Positions 34,342 through 44,507 of a stretch of 55,555 nucleotides of DNA are shown here, in pieces (position 1 is the stretch's first letter; every line of letters begins with the position of its first letter). Origin of the DNA: Bacteroidia bacterium (GTDB lineage Bacteria; Bacteroidota; Bacteroidia; JADZBD01). A model generated the notes under the pieces. The model ran no database searches, was not told the origin of the DNA, and saw only the letters and a list, made by a program, of their open reading frames with translations. The stretch is taken from contig JAGVMA010000032.1 of assembly GCA_020054095.1 (NCBI GenBank), positions 1 to 55,555 on the forward strand, written 5' to 3'. Both the position numbers and the translations under genes were made by a program.

Positions 34342-35358
34342 ATGCGCGAAAAAGTAAACGAGATATTAAGCGAGATAGAAAATTTTACGGCTCAAACCAA
34401 AGAGCAAGTTGAAGAGTACCGAATAAAATGGCTTAGCAAAAAAGGTAAAATTGCAGAACTGTTTGAAGATTTTAAAAACGTAAGCCCTGAATTGAAAAAA
34501 GAATTTGGGCAAAAACTTAACGAACTAAAAAATAAAGCACAGGATAAACTTAATTCGTTTAAAGAAACATTCGATTCACAAAGTGAGGCAGAAAATACCG
34601 AAGACTTAACGCTGCCTGTTGGTCATATTCAGTTAGGCGCGCTTCACCCTATTTCAGTTGTGCGCAACCAAATTATTGATATTTTTTCGCGTATTGGCTT
34701 CACTGTTGCTGATGGTCCGGAGATAGAAGATGATTGGCATAATTTCTCGGCACTTAATTTTCCCGAAAACCATCCCGCAAGAGATATGCAAGATACTTTT
34801 TTCATCAGCGAAGAAAATAAAATTGCCCTGCGCACTCACACCTCATCTGTACAAGTGCGAGTGATGGAAACCACTAAGCCGCCCATTCGGATGATTTTTC
34901 CGGGAAGAGTTTACCGTAACGAAGCTATATCAGCGCGCGCTCATTGCTTTTTCCATCAGGTAGAAGGCCTGTATGTTGATACCAATGTTTCGTTTGCCGA
35001 TTTAAAACAAACGCTAATGTATTTTGCTAAAGAAATGTTTGGCGAAAAAACAAAAATAAGGTTGCGACCTTCTTATTTTCCGTTTACCGAGCCAAGTGCC
35101 GAAATGGATATTTCTTGTTTTATATGTGATGGCAAGGGGTGCAATGTGTGTAAGCATAGCGGATGGGTTGAGATTTTAGGATGCGGCATGGTTGACCCTG
35201 CGGTACTCGATAACTGCGGAATTGACAGTAATAAGTACAGCGGTTTTGCATTTGGGATGGGGATAGAGCGTATCGCCATGTTAAAATATAAAGTAAACGA
35301 TTTGCGTATTTTCTCCGAGAACGATGTACGTTTTCTCGCTCAATTTAAGCTAGAATAA
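34342..35358 (+). CDS. pheS: Phenylalanyl-tRNA synthetase alpha subunit PheS
   Basis: PheS forms the catalytic part of the alpha2-beta2 synthetase that charges tRNA-Phe. The 338-residue protein has an N-terminal coiled coil (about 1-90). Class II motifs follow: [45 protein letters not shown] (motif 2) and [13 protein letters not shown] (motif 3). The [17 protein letters not shown] four-Cys segment is the usual one of this family. pheT is not in the window. It sits between the cyclophilin gene (6 nt) and a TPR gene (5 nt). Confidence 0.97.
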   Translation: MREKVNEILSEIENFTAQTKEQVEEYRIKWLSKKGKIAELFEDFKNVSPELKKEFGQKLNELKNKAQDKLNSFKETFDSQSEAENTEDLTLPVGHIQLGALHPISVVRNQIIDIFSRIGFTVADGPEIEDDWHNFSALNFPENHPARDMQDTFFISEENKIALRTHTSSVQVRVMETTKPPIRMIFPGRVYRNEAISARAHCFFHQVEGLYVDTNVSFADLKQTLMYFAKEMFGEKTKIRLRPSYFPFTEPSAEMDISCFICDGKGCNVCKHSGWVEILGCGMVDPAVLDNCGIDSNKYSGFAFGMGIERIAMLKYKVNDLRIFSENDVRFLAQFKLE

Positions 35359-35363
35359 AATAA

Positions 35364-35681
35364 ATGCAGCAATCAAGGATTGAATTGATAAATGCAATGC
35401 TCGTAAAAGAGCCAAACGATGATTTTTTGAATTACGCATTAGCGCTCGAGTACATTAAAGAAAATAATTTCAACAAAGCAATCGAAATATTTACACGTTT
35501 GATTTTAGCCAGCCCTCAATATTTGGCAAGCTACTATCAATTAGGCAAGTTACACGAGTCGGCAGGAGAAAAGGAAACCGCAGTATCTATTTATACCAAA
35601 GGAATTGAAATTGCTCGCCAGCAAAAAAACACCAAAACTTTATCTGAGTTGAATGAGGCGCTAACATTATTGGAAGAATAA
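35364..35681 (+). CDS. Small tetratricopeptide-repeat protein
   Basis: The 105-residue protein consists of about two to three TPR helix pairs (for example LNYALALEYIKENNFNKAIE and YLASYYQLGKLHESAGEKETA) with the usual small-large residue spacing. There is no signal peptide. Proteins of this size act as simple adaptor modules; the partner is unknown. It starts 5 nt after pheS. Confidence 0.85.
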   Translation: MQQSRIELINAMLVKEPNDDFLNYALALEYIKENNFNKAIEIFTRLILASPQYLASYYQLGKLHESAGEKETAVSIYTKGIEIARQQKNTKTLSELNEALTLLEE

Positions 35682-35708
35682 TAATCGTTAACTAATCTTT
35701 TCTATTTT

Positions 35709-35716
35709 TACTTTCG
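35709..35716 (+). promoter_or_regulatory. Possible -7 box (TACTTTCG) of the TPR-SpoIIE gene
   Basis: This matches TAnnTTTG with one change, the same variant seen ahead of queA. It lies about 13 nt before the ATG, which would give a very short leader. No -33 element is clear. Confidence 0.35.
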
Positions 35717-35728
35717 TAGATAATTAAG

Positions 35729-37948
35729 ATGCGCTTAAATTTTATCACTTTATTTTTACTATTGCATTGGCAACCAATTCTTGGTGCCAAAAACACCATT
35801 GATTCCTTAAAGCAAGTTATTTCACGCACCACTGATGATTCTATAAAAGCAATTACGCTTAATAAACTATCGTTCGAGTACAGAAGTTCAAAACCTGATT
35901 TATGTATTGAGTATGCCAACCAAGCAATAACATTGGCAATTAATATTGAATCGAAATATATTTTAACACGCGCCTATTCCAACAGGGGTATTGGCTATCG
36001 TAATCAGAATAAAATTGATGATGCACTGAAGGATTTTGATACAGCCGAAAAAATTGCGAAAGAGATAAATGACCAAAAACAATTAGCAAGTATTTATAAT
36101 GCGTATGCAAATTTGTATAACAACACAGCTAAGTATTCAATGGCGATAGAATATCACAACAAAGCAGTTTACCTTAGGCGAGAATCCAATGACAGTAGCG
36201 GCTTAGCGCTTTCGCTTGCAAACAGAGCCAATGTATATACCAAGCTCGGGAATTATAATCAGGCAGCCGAAGATTTATTTAGTGCAATAGACATGATGAA
36301 AAAGCTGAACGATATTGCCGGATTGGGCTTAGCTTATAATTCGCTCGGCAATATTTATTTGTCAAAAAAAACTACTGTCAAAAAAGCACTTGAAAACTAC
36401 TTAACGGCACTTAATTACATGGATCGTGCAGGTGATGAGAAAGGAAGAAATACCGAACTGATTAACATAGGCAGTTGCCATTTGCTGATGAAAGATTTTG
36501 CGATGGCGAGGAGTTTTTACAATCAAGCAAAACATTTTTCTGAATTAACGGACGATAAAAAATCACTTGCCCTTTGCTTGAGTAACATGGGGTCGCTTGA
36601 ATTAGAGGCCGAAAATATAGCAGCAGCGTTAAATTATTTTTCTCAGTCAATTGATTTATATCGAGTGCTAAAAAACTTGTCGGGGCAAGCAATTGTGCAC
36701 AAAGAGTTATTTAGATTATACATGAAAAAAAATGATTTTGCTGTTGCAGAGTCAGAATTAAATATTGCGATTGATTTGTACAAAGAAACAGGCCAATTGT
36801 CCGACCTGAACGATTTGTATTCACTTGCTTCAGACGAATTTTTGCTGATGGCACAGAAAAGTAACAAGAAAGAATTCGTTGAAAAATCAATAAAGTACTA
36901 TAAACTCGAATTAGTATTATCGGATAGCTTATCGAAATTAGAAGAGCAAAAATCTATAGAAGAACTTCGCGCTGCTTACGATTTAAAGAAAAGTGAGGAT
37001 GAACTAAAGAGCAAAGAAAAAGAATTGGAGCTACAAAGCTCGCGTATCGAAAAGCAGAAACAATTTATCTATTCGCTTGTAATTTCGTCTGTATTATTTG
37101 TTGCGCTCTTGTTTTTTATTTACCGTAGCAATAAGCGCAGTAAAGCGGCTAACCTTGCGCTCACAAAAGCGTATTCGCAAATTGAGGAAAAAAATAAAAG
37201 CATATCAGATAGTATTAATTATGCTAAGCGGATACAGGAAGCAATACTTGTTCCGGAAACAGACATTGTAAAATCGTTTACCGATGCGTTTGTGATTTAC
37301 ATGCCAAAAGATGTGGTGAGCGGATATTTTTATTGGTATGGCGAAAGTCAAGAATGGAAACTAATTGTAGCAGCTGATTGCACAGGACATGGTGTTCCGG
37401 GTGGTTTTATGTGTATGCTTGGGTCAGAAATATTGCAGGAAATAATTTTTAATGAGCAAGTAAACTCTGCACAAAAAGCACTTTCATTAATGGATAAGCG
37501 CGTAACTGATGCATTGAATAAAAGCAGTAAATCTTACAGAGATGGGATGGACATGGCGCTGTGTGCCATAAATATAAAAACAGGAAAAATAAATTTTGCA
37601 GGAGCCAATCGCCCTTTAATTCTCATCAGAAATGGTGAACTTAAAGAGTTTTCGCCAAATAAATTAAACATTGGTGGTGCTATAGATGGTCAAGAGAAAA
37701 TATTTAATGATGAGTTTTACGATTATAAAAAAGGAGATACCATTTATTTATTTACTGATGGTTATGCCGACCAGTTTGGCGGTGAAAAAGGAAAAAAATT
37801 CATGACAAAAAAACTGAAAGAATTATTAGTGGCTAATTATGAAAAACCAATGGCTGAACAAAAACAAATTCTCGCAAACACCTATAACAACTGGAAAGGA
37901 AATTTAGAGCAGGTAGATGATGTATGCGTCATTGGCATCAGAATTTAG
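35729..37948 (+). CDS. TPR sensor with SpoIIE/PP2C-type domain lacking a metal-binding Asp
   Basis: The 739-residue protein begins with a signal or anchor segment. It has TPR repeats over about residues 60-340, a coiled coil, one membrane helix (about 444-464) and a C-terminal SpoIIE-type serine phosphatase domain (about 500-739). In this architecture a periplasmic TPR sensor normally controls a cytoplasmic phosphatase in partner switching. Motifs include DSINYAKRIQEAIL (linker), AADCTGHGVPGGF, DGMDMALCAIN, LFTDGYADQFGGEKG and EQVDDVCVIGI. The first motif, normally V-S-G-D-F-Y-W, reads VSGYFYW: Tyr533 replaces the Asp. The gene has its own weak promoter box and runs 11 nt into the end of the convergent epimerase gene. 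Confidence 0.9.
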   Translation: MRLNFITLFLLLHWQPILGAKNTIDSLKQVISRTTDDSIKAITLNKLSFEYRSSKPDLCIEYANQAITLAINIESKYILTRAYSNRGIGYRNQNKIDDALKDFDTAEKIAKEINDQKQLASIYNAYANLYNNTAKYSMAIEYHNKAVYLRRESNDSSGLALSLANRANVYTKLGNYNQAAEDLFSAIDMMKKLNDIAGLGLAYNSLGNIYLSKKTTVKKALENYLTALNYMDRAGDEKGRNTELINIGSCHLLMKDFAMARSFYNQAKHFSELTDDKKSLALCLSNMGSLELEAENIAAALNYFSQSIDLYRVLKNLSGQAIVHKELFRLYMKKNDFAVAESELNIAIDLYKETGQLSDLNDLYSLASDEFLLMAQKSNKKEFVEKSIKYYKLELVLSDSLSKLEEQKSIEELRAAYDLKKSEDELKSKEKELELQSSRIEKQKQFIYSLVISSVLFVALLFFIYRSNKRSKAANLALTKAYSQIEEKNKSISDSINYAKRIQEAILVPETDIVKSFTDAFVIYMPKDVVSGYFYWYGESQEWKLIVAADCTGHGVPGGFMCMLGSEILQEIIFNEQVNSAQKALSLMDKRVTDALNKSSKSYRDGMDMALCAINIKTGKINFAGANRPLILIRNGELKEFSPNKLNIGGAIDGQEKIFNDEFYDYKKGDTIYLFTDGYADQFGGEKGKKFMTKKLKELLVANYEKPMAEQKQILANTYNNWKGNLEQVDDVCVIGIRI

Positions 37949-38951
37949 TATCACGTTTATATAAAGCCGCAACATAGTTCACCGATTCGGCAATAGGCGT
38001 AAATTCAAATTGCAGTTTGTCTTTTATTTTTTTATTGCTGTAAAAAGTATTTGTGTTCACCGCATTGCGTATGGTGCTCGTTAGATTAGGGTTTTTGCCG
38101 AAAGCAAAACACAACAAACGCTCAATGATAGCTGCAAATAACAAACCTGCCTTGCCAATTTTAATACTCGGTTCTTTTTTATTCATCACCTTAGCAATTA
38201 TTCCGGTGAAAAATTTGTATGATAAATTTTCGGCAGAAAGAATGTAGTTTTCATTTATTGCATCGCTTTCCATGAGCATCGCCATACAGCTAACCACATC
38301 TCGCACATCCACATAGCCGGCAGTTCCTTTGGGGTAAAATGGAAAACCTTTTGCAGCAGTTCCGAAAATCTTAGAACTACTTTCGTTCCATACACCGGCA
38401 CCCAATATGATAGCCGGATTTACAATCACCACATCCAATCCCTCTTCCGATGCTCGCCAAACTTCGCGTTCGGCTGCATATTTGCTTATAGCGTAATAAT
38501 TCTCTTTACTCGCTCCCTTCCATGGTGTGGCTTCGTCTATTATAGTATTGTTTAAATGTTCGCCAAATGCAGCTACCGAACTTACATAACACAGCTTCCG
38601 AATTTTTTTTTCTAATGCGCAGTTCACCACATTTGCCGTTCCTTCCACATTTATTTTCATCATCTCATCGCCATACTTTTTTAAAAACGATACCATTGCA
38701 GCGCAATGATATACGTGTTCAATACCCTCCATTGCTTCGGCCAAAGAAAAATAGTCGAGTAAATCTCCACGTAGCCATTTTATTTTTTCGAACTGACTTT
38801 TGTAATCATCAGCGTAAAACGAAAAAACTTTTTTTGTCTTTTTTATTGCTTTTTCTGTTCGATACAATGCAGTAACCGTTTTGCCCTGCTTGGTGAGTAA
38901 ATAAAGCAGATGAGAGCCCACTAAACCTGTTCCGCCTGTTACTAAAATCAT
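37938..38951 (-). CDS. NAD-dependent epimerase/dehydratase (extended SDR)
   Basis: The 337-residue enzyme has the Rossmann glycine motif GGTGLVGSHLLYLL at the start, the WLRGDLLD Asp stretch, HCAAMVSF and the catalytic YYAISKYAAE (YxxxK). These place it among extended short-chain dehydrogenases acting on sugar nucleotides, dihydroflavonol-like or hydroxysteroid-like substrates. The family is broad and the substrate cannot be told. It overlaps the 3' end of the convergent TPR-SpoIIE gene by 11 nt and is divergent from tyrS. Confidence 0.9.
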   Translation of the reverse strand: MILVTGGTGLVGSHLLYLLTKQGKTVTALYRTEKAIKKTKKVFSFYADDYKSQFEKIKWLRGDLLDYFSLAEAMEGIEHVYHCAAMVSFLKKYGDEMMKINVEGTANVVNCALEKKIRKLCYVSSVAAFGEHLNNTIIDEATPWKGASKENYYAISKYAAEREVWRASEEGLDVVIVNPAIILGAGVWNESSSKIFGTAAKGFPFYPKGTAGYVDVRDVVSCMAMLMESDAINENYILSAENLSYKFFTGIIAKVMNKKEPSIKIGKAGLLFAAIIERLLCFAFGKNPNLTSTIRNAVNTNTFYSNKKIKDKLQFEFTPIAESVNYVAALYKRDTKF

Positions 38952-39000
38952 CAGGTAAAAATAGACTTATTCTTTTCACACAATTAAAAATCTATTTGAT

Positions 39001-39008
39001 TAAATTTG
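39001..39008 (+). promoter_or_regulatory. -7 box (TAAATTTG) ahead of tyrS
   Basis: An exact TAnnTTTG lies 24 nt before the ATG at 39033. No TTG is found 19 to 21 nt upstream. The position favours the ATG as the start of tyrS. Confidence 0.5.
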
Positions 39009-39032
39009 ACGATTAATAAAAACGAAATAGCC

Positions 39033-40316
39033 ATGAAAAAGAATTTTATTGAAGAATTGCGTTGGCGAAATATGTTGCACGATGTAATGCCGGGCACCGA
39101 AGAATTACTCAATAAAGAAATGGTGAAAGGTTATATTGGTTTTGATCCCACTGCCGATTCGTTAGGCGTTGGAAACATGGTGCAGATTATGACTTTATTA
39201 CATTTTCAAAATTGCGGACATAAGCCCATTGCATTAGTTGGTGGCGCTACAGGCATGGTTGGCGATCCATCGGGCAAATCGCAGGAAAGAAATTTACTAT
39301 CCGAAGAAATTTTAAAGCACAACCAAGATTGCCAGCAAAAGCAACTCGAAAAGTTTTTAGATTTTAATTGTGGAAGTAATTCAGCAGAGCTGGTAAATAA
39401 TTACGATTGGTTTAAAGATTTCTTTTTTTTAGATTTTATACGCGATGTGGGCAAACACATTTCGGTTAACTACATGATGGCAAAAGATTCTGTGAAAAAC
39501 AGATTAGAAAATGGAATGTCGTTTACCGAATTTTCTTATCAATTAGTTCAAGGTTACGATTTTTATCATCTGTGGAAACACAATGGAGTAAAATTGCAAA
39601 TGGGTGGGAGCGACCAGTGGGGAAACATAGTAACCGGCACCGAATTAATAAGAAGAAAATCGGCAGGCGAAGCGTATGCTTTAACCACACCTCTTATTAA
39701 AAAAGCCGATGGAACAAAATTCGGAAAAACAGAAGGCGGTAATATTTGGCTCGATTCTAAAAAAACTTCGCCATACACATTTTACCAGTTTTGGTTAAAT
39801 GCATCTGATTCGGATGCAGAAAACTACCTGCGCATTTTCACTTTGTTTGAAAAAGAAAAAGTAGAATCGTTGATTGCCGAGCATAATAAATCGCCACACT
39901 TGCGCTTATTGCAAAAGGAATTGGCTAAAGATATAACCATCAGAGTTCATTCTGCTGTTGATTATACCGCTGCTTTAGAAGCATCCGAAGTTTTATTCGG
40001 CAGCAGCACCGCAGATGCACTTTCGAAATTACCTGAACAAGTGATATTAGATGCATTTAAAGATGTTCCGCAATTTGAAATTGCTAAAACCGAAATTGAA
40101 TCGGGTGTAAATATTATTTCGCTGCTCACTGAAAAAACGAAAATATTTCCGTCAAAAGGCGAGGCGAAAAAAATGCTGCAAGGTGGTGGCGTTGCCATCA
40201 ATAAAATAAAAATTACTGATGAAGCTTTTTTGGTTACCGGCTCACACCTGTTAAACTCCAAATACATTTTGGCGCAACGAGGAAAAAAGAATTACTATTT
40301 GTTAAAATGTATTTAA
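39033..40316 (+). CDS. tyrS: Tyrosyl-tRNA synthetase TyrS (HIGH histidines replaced)
   Basis: The 427-residue class I enzyme charges tRNA-Tyr. It has [67 protein letters not shown] (KMSKS-type) and a C-terminal S4-like domain. The HIGH-type motif reads GVGN at residues 45-48 after conserved Thr40, so Gly45 and Asn48 stand where His45 and His48 normally act on the ATP phosphates. The rest is intact and the gene looks essential. I start at ATG 39033 and not at the in-frame TTG at 39006, which lies inside the -7 box. Confidence 0.95.
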   Translation: MKKNFIEELRWRNMLHDVMPGTEELLNKEMVKGYIGFDPTADSLGVGNMVQIMTLLHFQNCGHKPIALVGGATGMVGDPSGKSQERNLLSEEILKHNQDCQQKQLEKFLDFNCGSNSAELVNNYDWFKDFFFLDFIRDVGKHISVNYMMAKDSVKNRLENGMSFTEFSYQLVQGYDFYHLWKHNGVKLQMGGSDQWGNIVTGTELIRRKSAGEAYALTTPLIKKADGTKFGKTEGGNIWLDSKKTSPYTFYQFWLNASDSDAENYLRIFTLFEKEKVESLIAEHNKSPHLRLLQKELAKDITIRVHSAVDYTAALEASEVLFGSSTADALSKLPEQVILDAFKDVPQFEIAKTEIESGVNIISLLTEKTKIFPSKGEAKKMLQGGGVAINKIKITDEAFLVTGSHLLNSKYILAQRGKKNYYLLKCI

Positions 40317-40327
40317 CTTTTTAAAAC

Positions 40328-42430
40328 ATGTCGGCCTTGCTCGATACGCCAATTGAATATTTAAAAGGAGTTGGCCCCCAGCGTGCCGATTTGTTAAAAA
40401 AAGAATTGCAAATTTTTACGTCTGCCGATTTAATTTCATTTTTCCCCTTTCGCTATGTTGACCGCACTCAATTTTTCATGTGTAATGAGTTGAACCCCGA
40501 TATGCCTTATGCCCAGTTGCGCGGGAAATTACAATTCATAAGCACCGCTGGCGAAGCAAGAAAAAAAAGATTAACTGCAAATTTTACCGATGGCACCGGT
40601 GCGATAGATTTAGTTTGGTTTCAGGGCATTAAGTGGATTCAGCCGAATTTGAAAAAAGATACCGAGTACATTGTTTTTGGTAAACCCACATTGTTTAACA
40701 ATAAAATCAATATTGCACATCCCGAAATACAAGAAGCAACTGCCGAAAATTTGAAACTGCTTACTGCGCTTCAGCCGGTTTATAATTCATCGGAAAAATT
40801 AAAGCAGAAAGGACTTGATGCAAAAGGAATTTGGAAGCTGCAAATTGCATTGGCAAAACAACTTAACGAGCCATTGCACGAAACGATTTCAGAAAAAATA
40901 ATTGCACAATACAATTTATTAAGTCGCAATGAGGCATACAGACAAATACATTTGCCGCATAACCAAGATTTGTTAACCAAAGCAGAATTACGCTTAAAGT
41001 TTGAGGAATTATTTTTTATTCAATTACACTTACTAAAAGTAAAATCTATCAGGCAGAAAAACTATAGAGGTTATTCGTTTGATATGGTTGGAAGTGTGTT
41101 TAACGAATTTTACAATCATCATTTACCTTACACACTAACCAATGCTCAAAAGAGAGTTATAAAGGAAATAAGAAACGATATGGGTTCGGGTAAGCAAATG
41201 AATCGGCTTTTGCAGGGCGATGTGGGCAGCGGAAAAACATTGGTAGCATTAATGAGTATGCTTATTGCTGCCGACAATGATTTTCAATCATGTATAATGG
41301 CACCCACCGAAATTTTGGCAACCCAGCACTATAATACACTATGCGATTTGCTGAAAAATATGCAAATAAATATTTGTTTGCTCACCGGTTCAACAAAACA
41401 ATCGGCTCGAAAAAATATTCACAGGCAATTGCAAAGTGGGGAAATGAATATAATAATAGGCACACATGCTTTGCTGGAAGAAGAAGTAAAATTTAATAAT
41501 TTAGGATTGGTGGTGATTGACGAGCAACACCGTTTTGGCGTGGAACAGCGAAGTAAGCTTTGGAAAAAAAATACCAATCCCCCACATGTGCTCGTGATGA
41601 CTGCAACGCCCATTCCGCGCACATTGGCGATGACTTTGTATGGCGATTTAGATATTTCGGTAATTGATGAAATGCCACCGGGCAGAAAACCAATTAAAAC
41701 CATACACTATTTTGAACCTAAGCGCTTGGCGATGATTGGATTTATTCGCGAGCAAATAAAAATTGGCAGACAAGTTTATATCGTGTATCCGCTTATTGAA
41801 GAATCGGAAAAATTAGATTTAGCAAACTTGCAGGAGGGCTACGAATCGTTGCTGCAAGTATTTCCGCGCCCACAATACCAAATAGGCGTGCTGCACGGAA
41901 AAATGAAAGCCGATGCGAAAGAATTTGAAATGCAACGATTTGTAAAAGGACAAACAACTATTTTAGTTGCCACCACAGTTATTGAAGTTGGCGTAAATGT
42001 GCCGAATGCAAGTGTGATGGTTATTGAAAATGCCGAGCGATTTGGCTTATCTCAACTGCATCAGTTGCGTGGCAGAGTAGGAAGAGGGGCGGAACAATCG
42101 TATTGTTTGCTTATGTCATCGTATAAACTTGGCGATGATGCAAAAACCAGGTTGAGTACAATGTGTAACACAAATGATGGATTTAAAATTGCCGAAGTAG
42201 ATTTACGCTTGCGCGGAGCGGGTGATATTGCAGGCACACAACAAAGCGGACAAGTAGATTTAAAAATTTCTAATCTCGTGAAAGACCAAAAAATTTTATT
42301 AGCAGCACGTAATTGTGCTATTGACTTGCTTGCCGATGATGAAGATTTAGCAAAACCAGAAAATCAAAAAATTGCATCGCATTATAATTACCTGCACAAT
42401 AATAAACCAAACTGGATTCGTATTTCTTGA
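40328..42430 (+). CDS. recG: ATP-dependent DNA helicase RecG
   Basis: RecG remodels stalled replication forks and Holliday junctions. The 700-residue protein has the N-terminal wedge OB-type domain with the [20 protein letters not shown] start, Walker [26 protein letters not shown] (DEAH-type), [17 protein letters not shown] and the [10 protein letters not shown] motif VI. The C-terminal [15 protein letters not shown] motif is also present. Length is normal. Its stop overlaps the queG start (TGATG). Confidence 0.97.
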   Translation: MSALLDTPIEYLKGVGPQRADLLKKELQIFTSADLISFFPFRYVDRTQFFMCNELNPDMPYAQLRGKLQFISTAGEARKKRLTANFTDGTGAIDLVWFQGIKWIQPNLKKDTEYIVFGKPTLFNNKINIAHPEIQEATAENLKLLTALQPVYNSSEKLKQKGLDAKGIWKLQIALAKQLNEPLHETISEKIIAQYNLLSRNEAYRQIHLPHNQDLLTKAELRLKFEELFFIQLHLLKVKSIRQKNYRGYSFDMVGSVFNEFYNHHLPYTLTNAQKRVIKEIRNDMGSGKQMNRLLQGDVGSGKTLVALMSMLIAADNDFQSCIMAPTEILATQHYNTLCDLLKNMQINICLLTGSTKQSARKNIHRQLQSGEMNIIIGTHALLEEEVKFNNLGLVVIDEQHRFGVEQRSKLWKKNTNPPHVLVMTATPIPRTLAMTLYGDLDISVIDEMPPGRKPIKTIHYFEPKRLAMIGFIREQIKIGRQVYIVYPLIEESEKLDLANLQEGYESLLQVFPRPQYQIGVLHGKMKADAKEFEMQRFVKGQTTILVATTVIEVGVNVPNASVMVIENAERFGLSQLHQLRGRVGRGAEQSYCLLMSSYKLGDDAKTRLSTMCNTNDGFKIAEVDLRLRGAGDIAGTQQSGQVDLKISNLVKDQKILLAARNCAIDLLADDEDLAKPENQKIASHYNYLHNNKPNWIRIS

Positions 42431-43371
42431 TGACAAGTGCTAAAAAAAATACCACTCTTATCAAAGCCGAAGCGCACAGACTTGGTTTTGATTATTGCGG
42501 AATTTCAAAAGCTGAATTTTTGGAACACGAAGCTCCTCGATTGGAAAACTGGCTCAGTAAAAATATGCACGGTAAAATGAAGTACATGGAAAATTATTTC
42601 GACAAGCGCTTAAATCCAAAGCTTTTGGTTGACGATGCTAAATCGGTTATTTCGTTTCTGTTCAATTATTTCCCGGCCGAAAAACAAAACAATGCTGCTC
42701 CCAAAATTTCTAAATATGCTTATGGCGAAGATTACCATGCGGTAATAAAAGATAAACTAAAAGAGCTTTTGTTCTTTATTAATGAAAACATAGGTGAAGT
42801 AAGCGGGCGCGGCTTTGTTGATTCTGCACCTGTATTAGATAAAGCATGGGCAGAAAAAAGTGGATTAGGATGGGTAGGCAAAAATGCTAATCTGATAAAT
42901 AAAAATAGTGGTTCGTTTTTTTTTGTTGCTGAACTTATTATTGATTTGGAATTAATCCCCGATTCGGCAGTTGGCGATTATTGTGGCACATGCACCAAAT
43001 GTATTGATGCTTGCCCCACCGATGCAATTGTAGAACCTTATGTTGTAGATGGCAGCAAATGCATTTCTTATTTAACTATTGAATTAAAAGAAAACATACC
43101 TGCCGAGTTTAAGGATAAGATGCACGGCTGGGCATTTGGTTGCGATGTGTGCCAGGATGTTTGCCCTTGGAACCGCTTCGCAAAACAGCATAGTGAACCT
43201 CGTTTTAAGCCATTAACTAATTTAACCGAGATGAGCGCTAACGATTGGTATGAGATTACCGAAGAAGTATTTAAGAAAACATTTTCCAAATCGGCAATAA
43301 GCCGAACCGGCTACAAAGGACTAAAACGAAATTTGGAATTTATAAAGCAAAATAACCGCAATCAATTATAG
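42430..43371 (+). CDS. queG: Epoxyqueuosine reductase QueG
   Basis: QueG reduces epoxyqueuosine to queuosine in tRNA using cobalamin and two 4Fe-4S clusters. The 313-residue protein has [22 protein letters not shown], the [13 protein letters not shown] segment and two cluster motifs: [16 protein letters not shown] and [13 protein letters not shown]. With queA at 5850, two enzymes of the last steps of queuosine formation are in the window. I use the ATG at 42430, which overlaps the recG stop. The IS3 remnant begins after its end. Confidence 0.95.
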   Translation: MTSAKKNTTLIKAEAHRLGFDYCGISKAEFLEHEAPRLENWLSKNMHGKMKYMENYFDKRLNPKLLVDDAKSVISFLFNYFPAEKQNNAAPKISKYAYGEDYHAVIKDKLKELLFFINENIGEVSGRGFVDSAPVLDKAWAEKSGLGWVGKNANLINKNSGSFFFVAELIIDLELIPDSAVGDYCGTCTKCIDACPTDAIVEPYVVDGSKCISYLTIELKENIPAEFKDKMHGWAFGCDVCQDVCPWNRFAKQHSEPRFKPLTNLTEMSANDWYEITEEVFKKTFSKSAISRTGYKGLKRNLEFIKQNNRNQL

Positions 43372-43452
43372 TGGCTATTTTGAAAATTGAAAAGTGGAGT
43401 TGATGGTTTTGTGTGCATAAATTAACTTGCGTAAAAAAGCGAACTAAAGAAC

Positions 43453-43749
43453 ATGAAACAAGTACGAACGCGTTACGACAATGAATTTAAACTAAAAGCA
43501 GTAGAATTGCATTTAAGCACTGGCAACCTAAGCGGGGTAAGCAAACAATTAGGATTTTATACAGAAACTTTACGTTTATGGAAAAACCTTTACCAGGAAG
43601 GCAAGCTGGTAACAGGGCAAAGCTTAAACAAAGTAAAAAGTAAGGAGGAAATCGAATTATCAAGATTAAAAAAGGAGCTGTATGAGGTAACGCTAGAACG
43701 TGATATCTTAAAAAAGGCCGTTGGCATCTTCTCCAAGAGCGGCAAGTAA
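43453..43749 (+). CDS. IS3-family transposase OrfA
   Basis: The 98-residue helix-turn-helix protein (KQVRTRYDNEFKLKAVELH, GVSKQLGFYTETLRLWKNLY and a leucine-zipper-like end) is a typical OrfA, which binds the IS ends. A slippery A-AAA-AAG (43710-43716) lies near its end in the right phase for the -1 frameshift that would make the OrfAB transposase. It reads intact but orfB does not, so it cannot mobilise the element. Confidence 0.85.
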   Translation: MKQVRTRYDNEFKLKAVELHLSTGNLSGVSKQLGFYTETLRLWKNLYQEGKLVTGQSLNKVKSKEEIELSRLKKELYEVTLERDILKKAVGIFSKSGK

Positions 43750-44194
43750 GATACCGGCTTATCCAAGATCATTGGAGCCAGTCTCCTGTCGGGAAGATAT
43801 GCAAAGTAATGAAAGTAAGTTTTAGTAGTTTTTACCAGTGGAAAAAGCGCTTGCCAAGTGCAAGAAGAAAATACAACGAATACTTAAAGACGGAAATAAG
43901 TAACGTTTATCACTTAGCAAAGGCAGTTATGGAAGCCCCAAAATTACTAAAGAGTTGAATATGCAAGGGATTAAGACATCACAACCACGGGTTGCAAAAC
44001 TCATGCGTGAAGAAAATATTCGAAGTATTATTCGCATGAAATATCTAGTTACAACAGCATCCTCACATAAATATCCGGTGGTAGATAATAAATTCGATCA
44101 GCGATTTTCAGTAAAAAAAATGAATCAAGCATGGGTATCTGATTTAACCTATGTTGCAACAGCAGATTTTTTCCCCTTAATTGACCTTCGTTAG
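43716..44194 (+). pseudogene. IS3-family OrfB remnant, frameshifted and truncated
   Basis: In the -1 frame the sequence reads RQVRYRLIQDHWSQSPVGKI ... FSSFYQWKKRLPSARR to a stop at 43956. Near 43916 a one-base loss shifts the frame. From there the other frame gives SKGSYGSPKITKELNMQGIK, QPRVAKLMREENIRS, SSHKYPVVDNK and QAWVSDLTYVATADFFPLIDLR, then TAG at 44192. These are classic OrfB motifs up to the first catalytic Asp (SDLTY). The rest of the DDE domain is missing. Confidence 0.85.
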
Positions 44195-44211
44195 CACAAA
44201 GCCATTCTTCT

Positions 44212-44435
44212 GTGCGACCCGACCCCGGTTTAAAAAAGCTAATTCATCGTGTAAAACGATTAAGGGAAAGGAAGGGTCTAATTCAATCATCATTTGCAAA
44301 TAGTATAGGTAGAGACAAACAAGCCATACAGCGTTTTGAGAAGGGTTATCTGCACCCGGCTTTTATTTTATTAGAGATATGGCTAAAGGTTTAGACATCA
44401 GCCTTAAAAGTTTAATGGATATTGATAACGAGTAA
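44212..44435 (+). pseudogene. XRE-family transcriptional regulator remnant
   Basis: From GTG 44212 the reading frame gives IHRVKRLRERKGLIQSSFA, NSIGRDKQAIQRFEKG and PAFILLEI, an XRE/HTH_3 helix-turn-helix. It then breaks near 44380, where two extra bases (TG) or a net shift move the frame. The other frame continues AKGLDISLKSLMDIDNE to TAA at 44433, which completes the usual protein. It is probably a dead regulator carried with, or cut by, the IS3 element. Confidence 0.7.
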
Positions 44436-44489
44436 CTCCTTCCTGTCCCTTAACTCCATTTTCAAAATCGCCTCCATCAAACTTATTTT

Positions 44490-44497
44490 TATCTTTG
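44490..44497 (+). promoter_or_regulatory. -7 box (TATCTTTG) of rbfA
   Basis: An exact TAnnTTTG lies 10 nt before the rbfA ATG, so the transcript would be nearly leaderless. No TTG at 19 to 21 nt is visible. Confidence 0.5.
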
Positions 44498-44507
44498 CGC
44501 CCTTAAC

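Larger units (their letters stand above)
43373..44472. mobile_element. Decayed IS3-family element with a regulator remnant
   Basis: An IS3-type transposase (orfA intact, orfB frameshifted and cut before the rest of its DDE domain) is followed by a frameshifted XRE-type regulator. The region may be framed by inverted sequences: GGCTATTTTGAAAAT...TGGAGTT (43373-43401) and AACTCCATTTTCAAAATCGCC (44452-44472), though the ATTTTGAAAAT core is itself palindromic, so the match is suggestive only. No right IS end is present within the transposase. The element is immobile as it stands. Confidence 0.75.
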
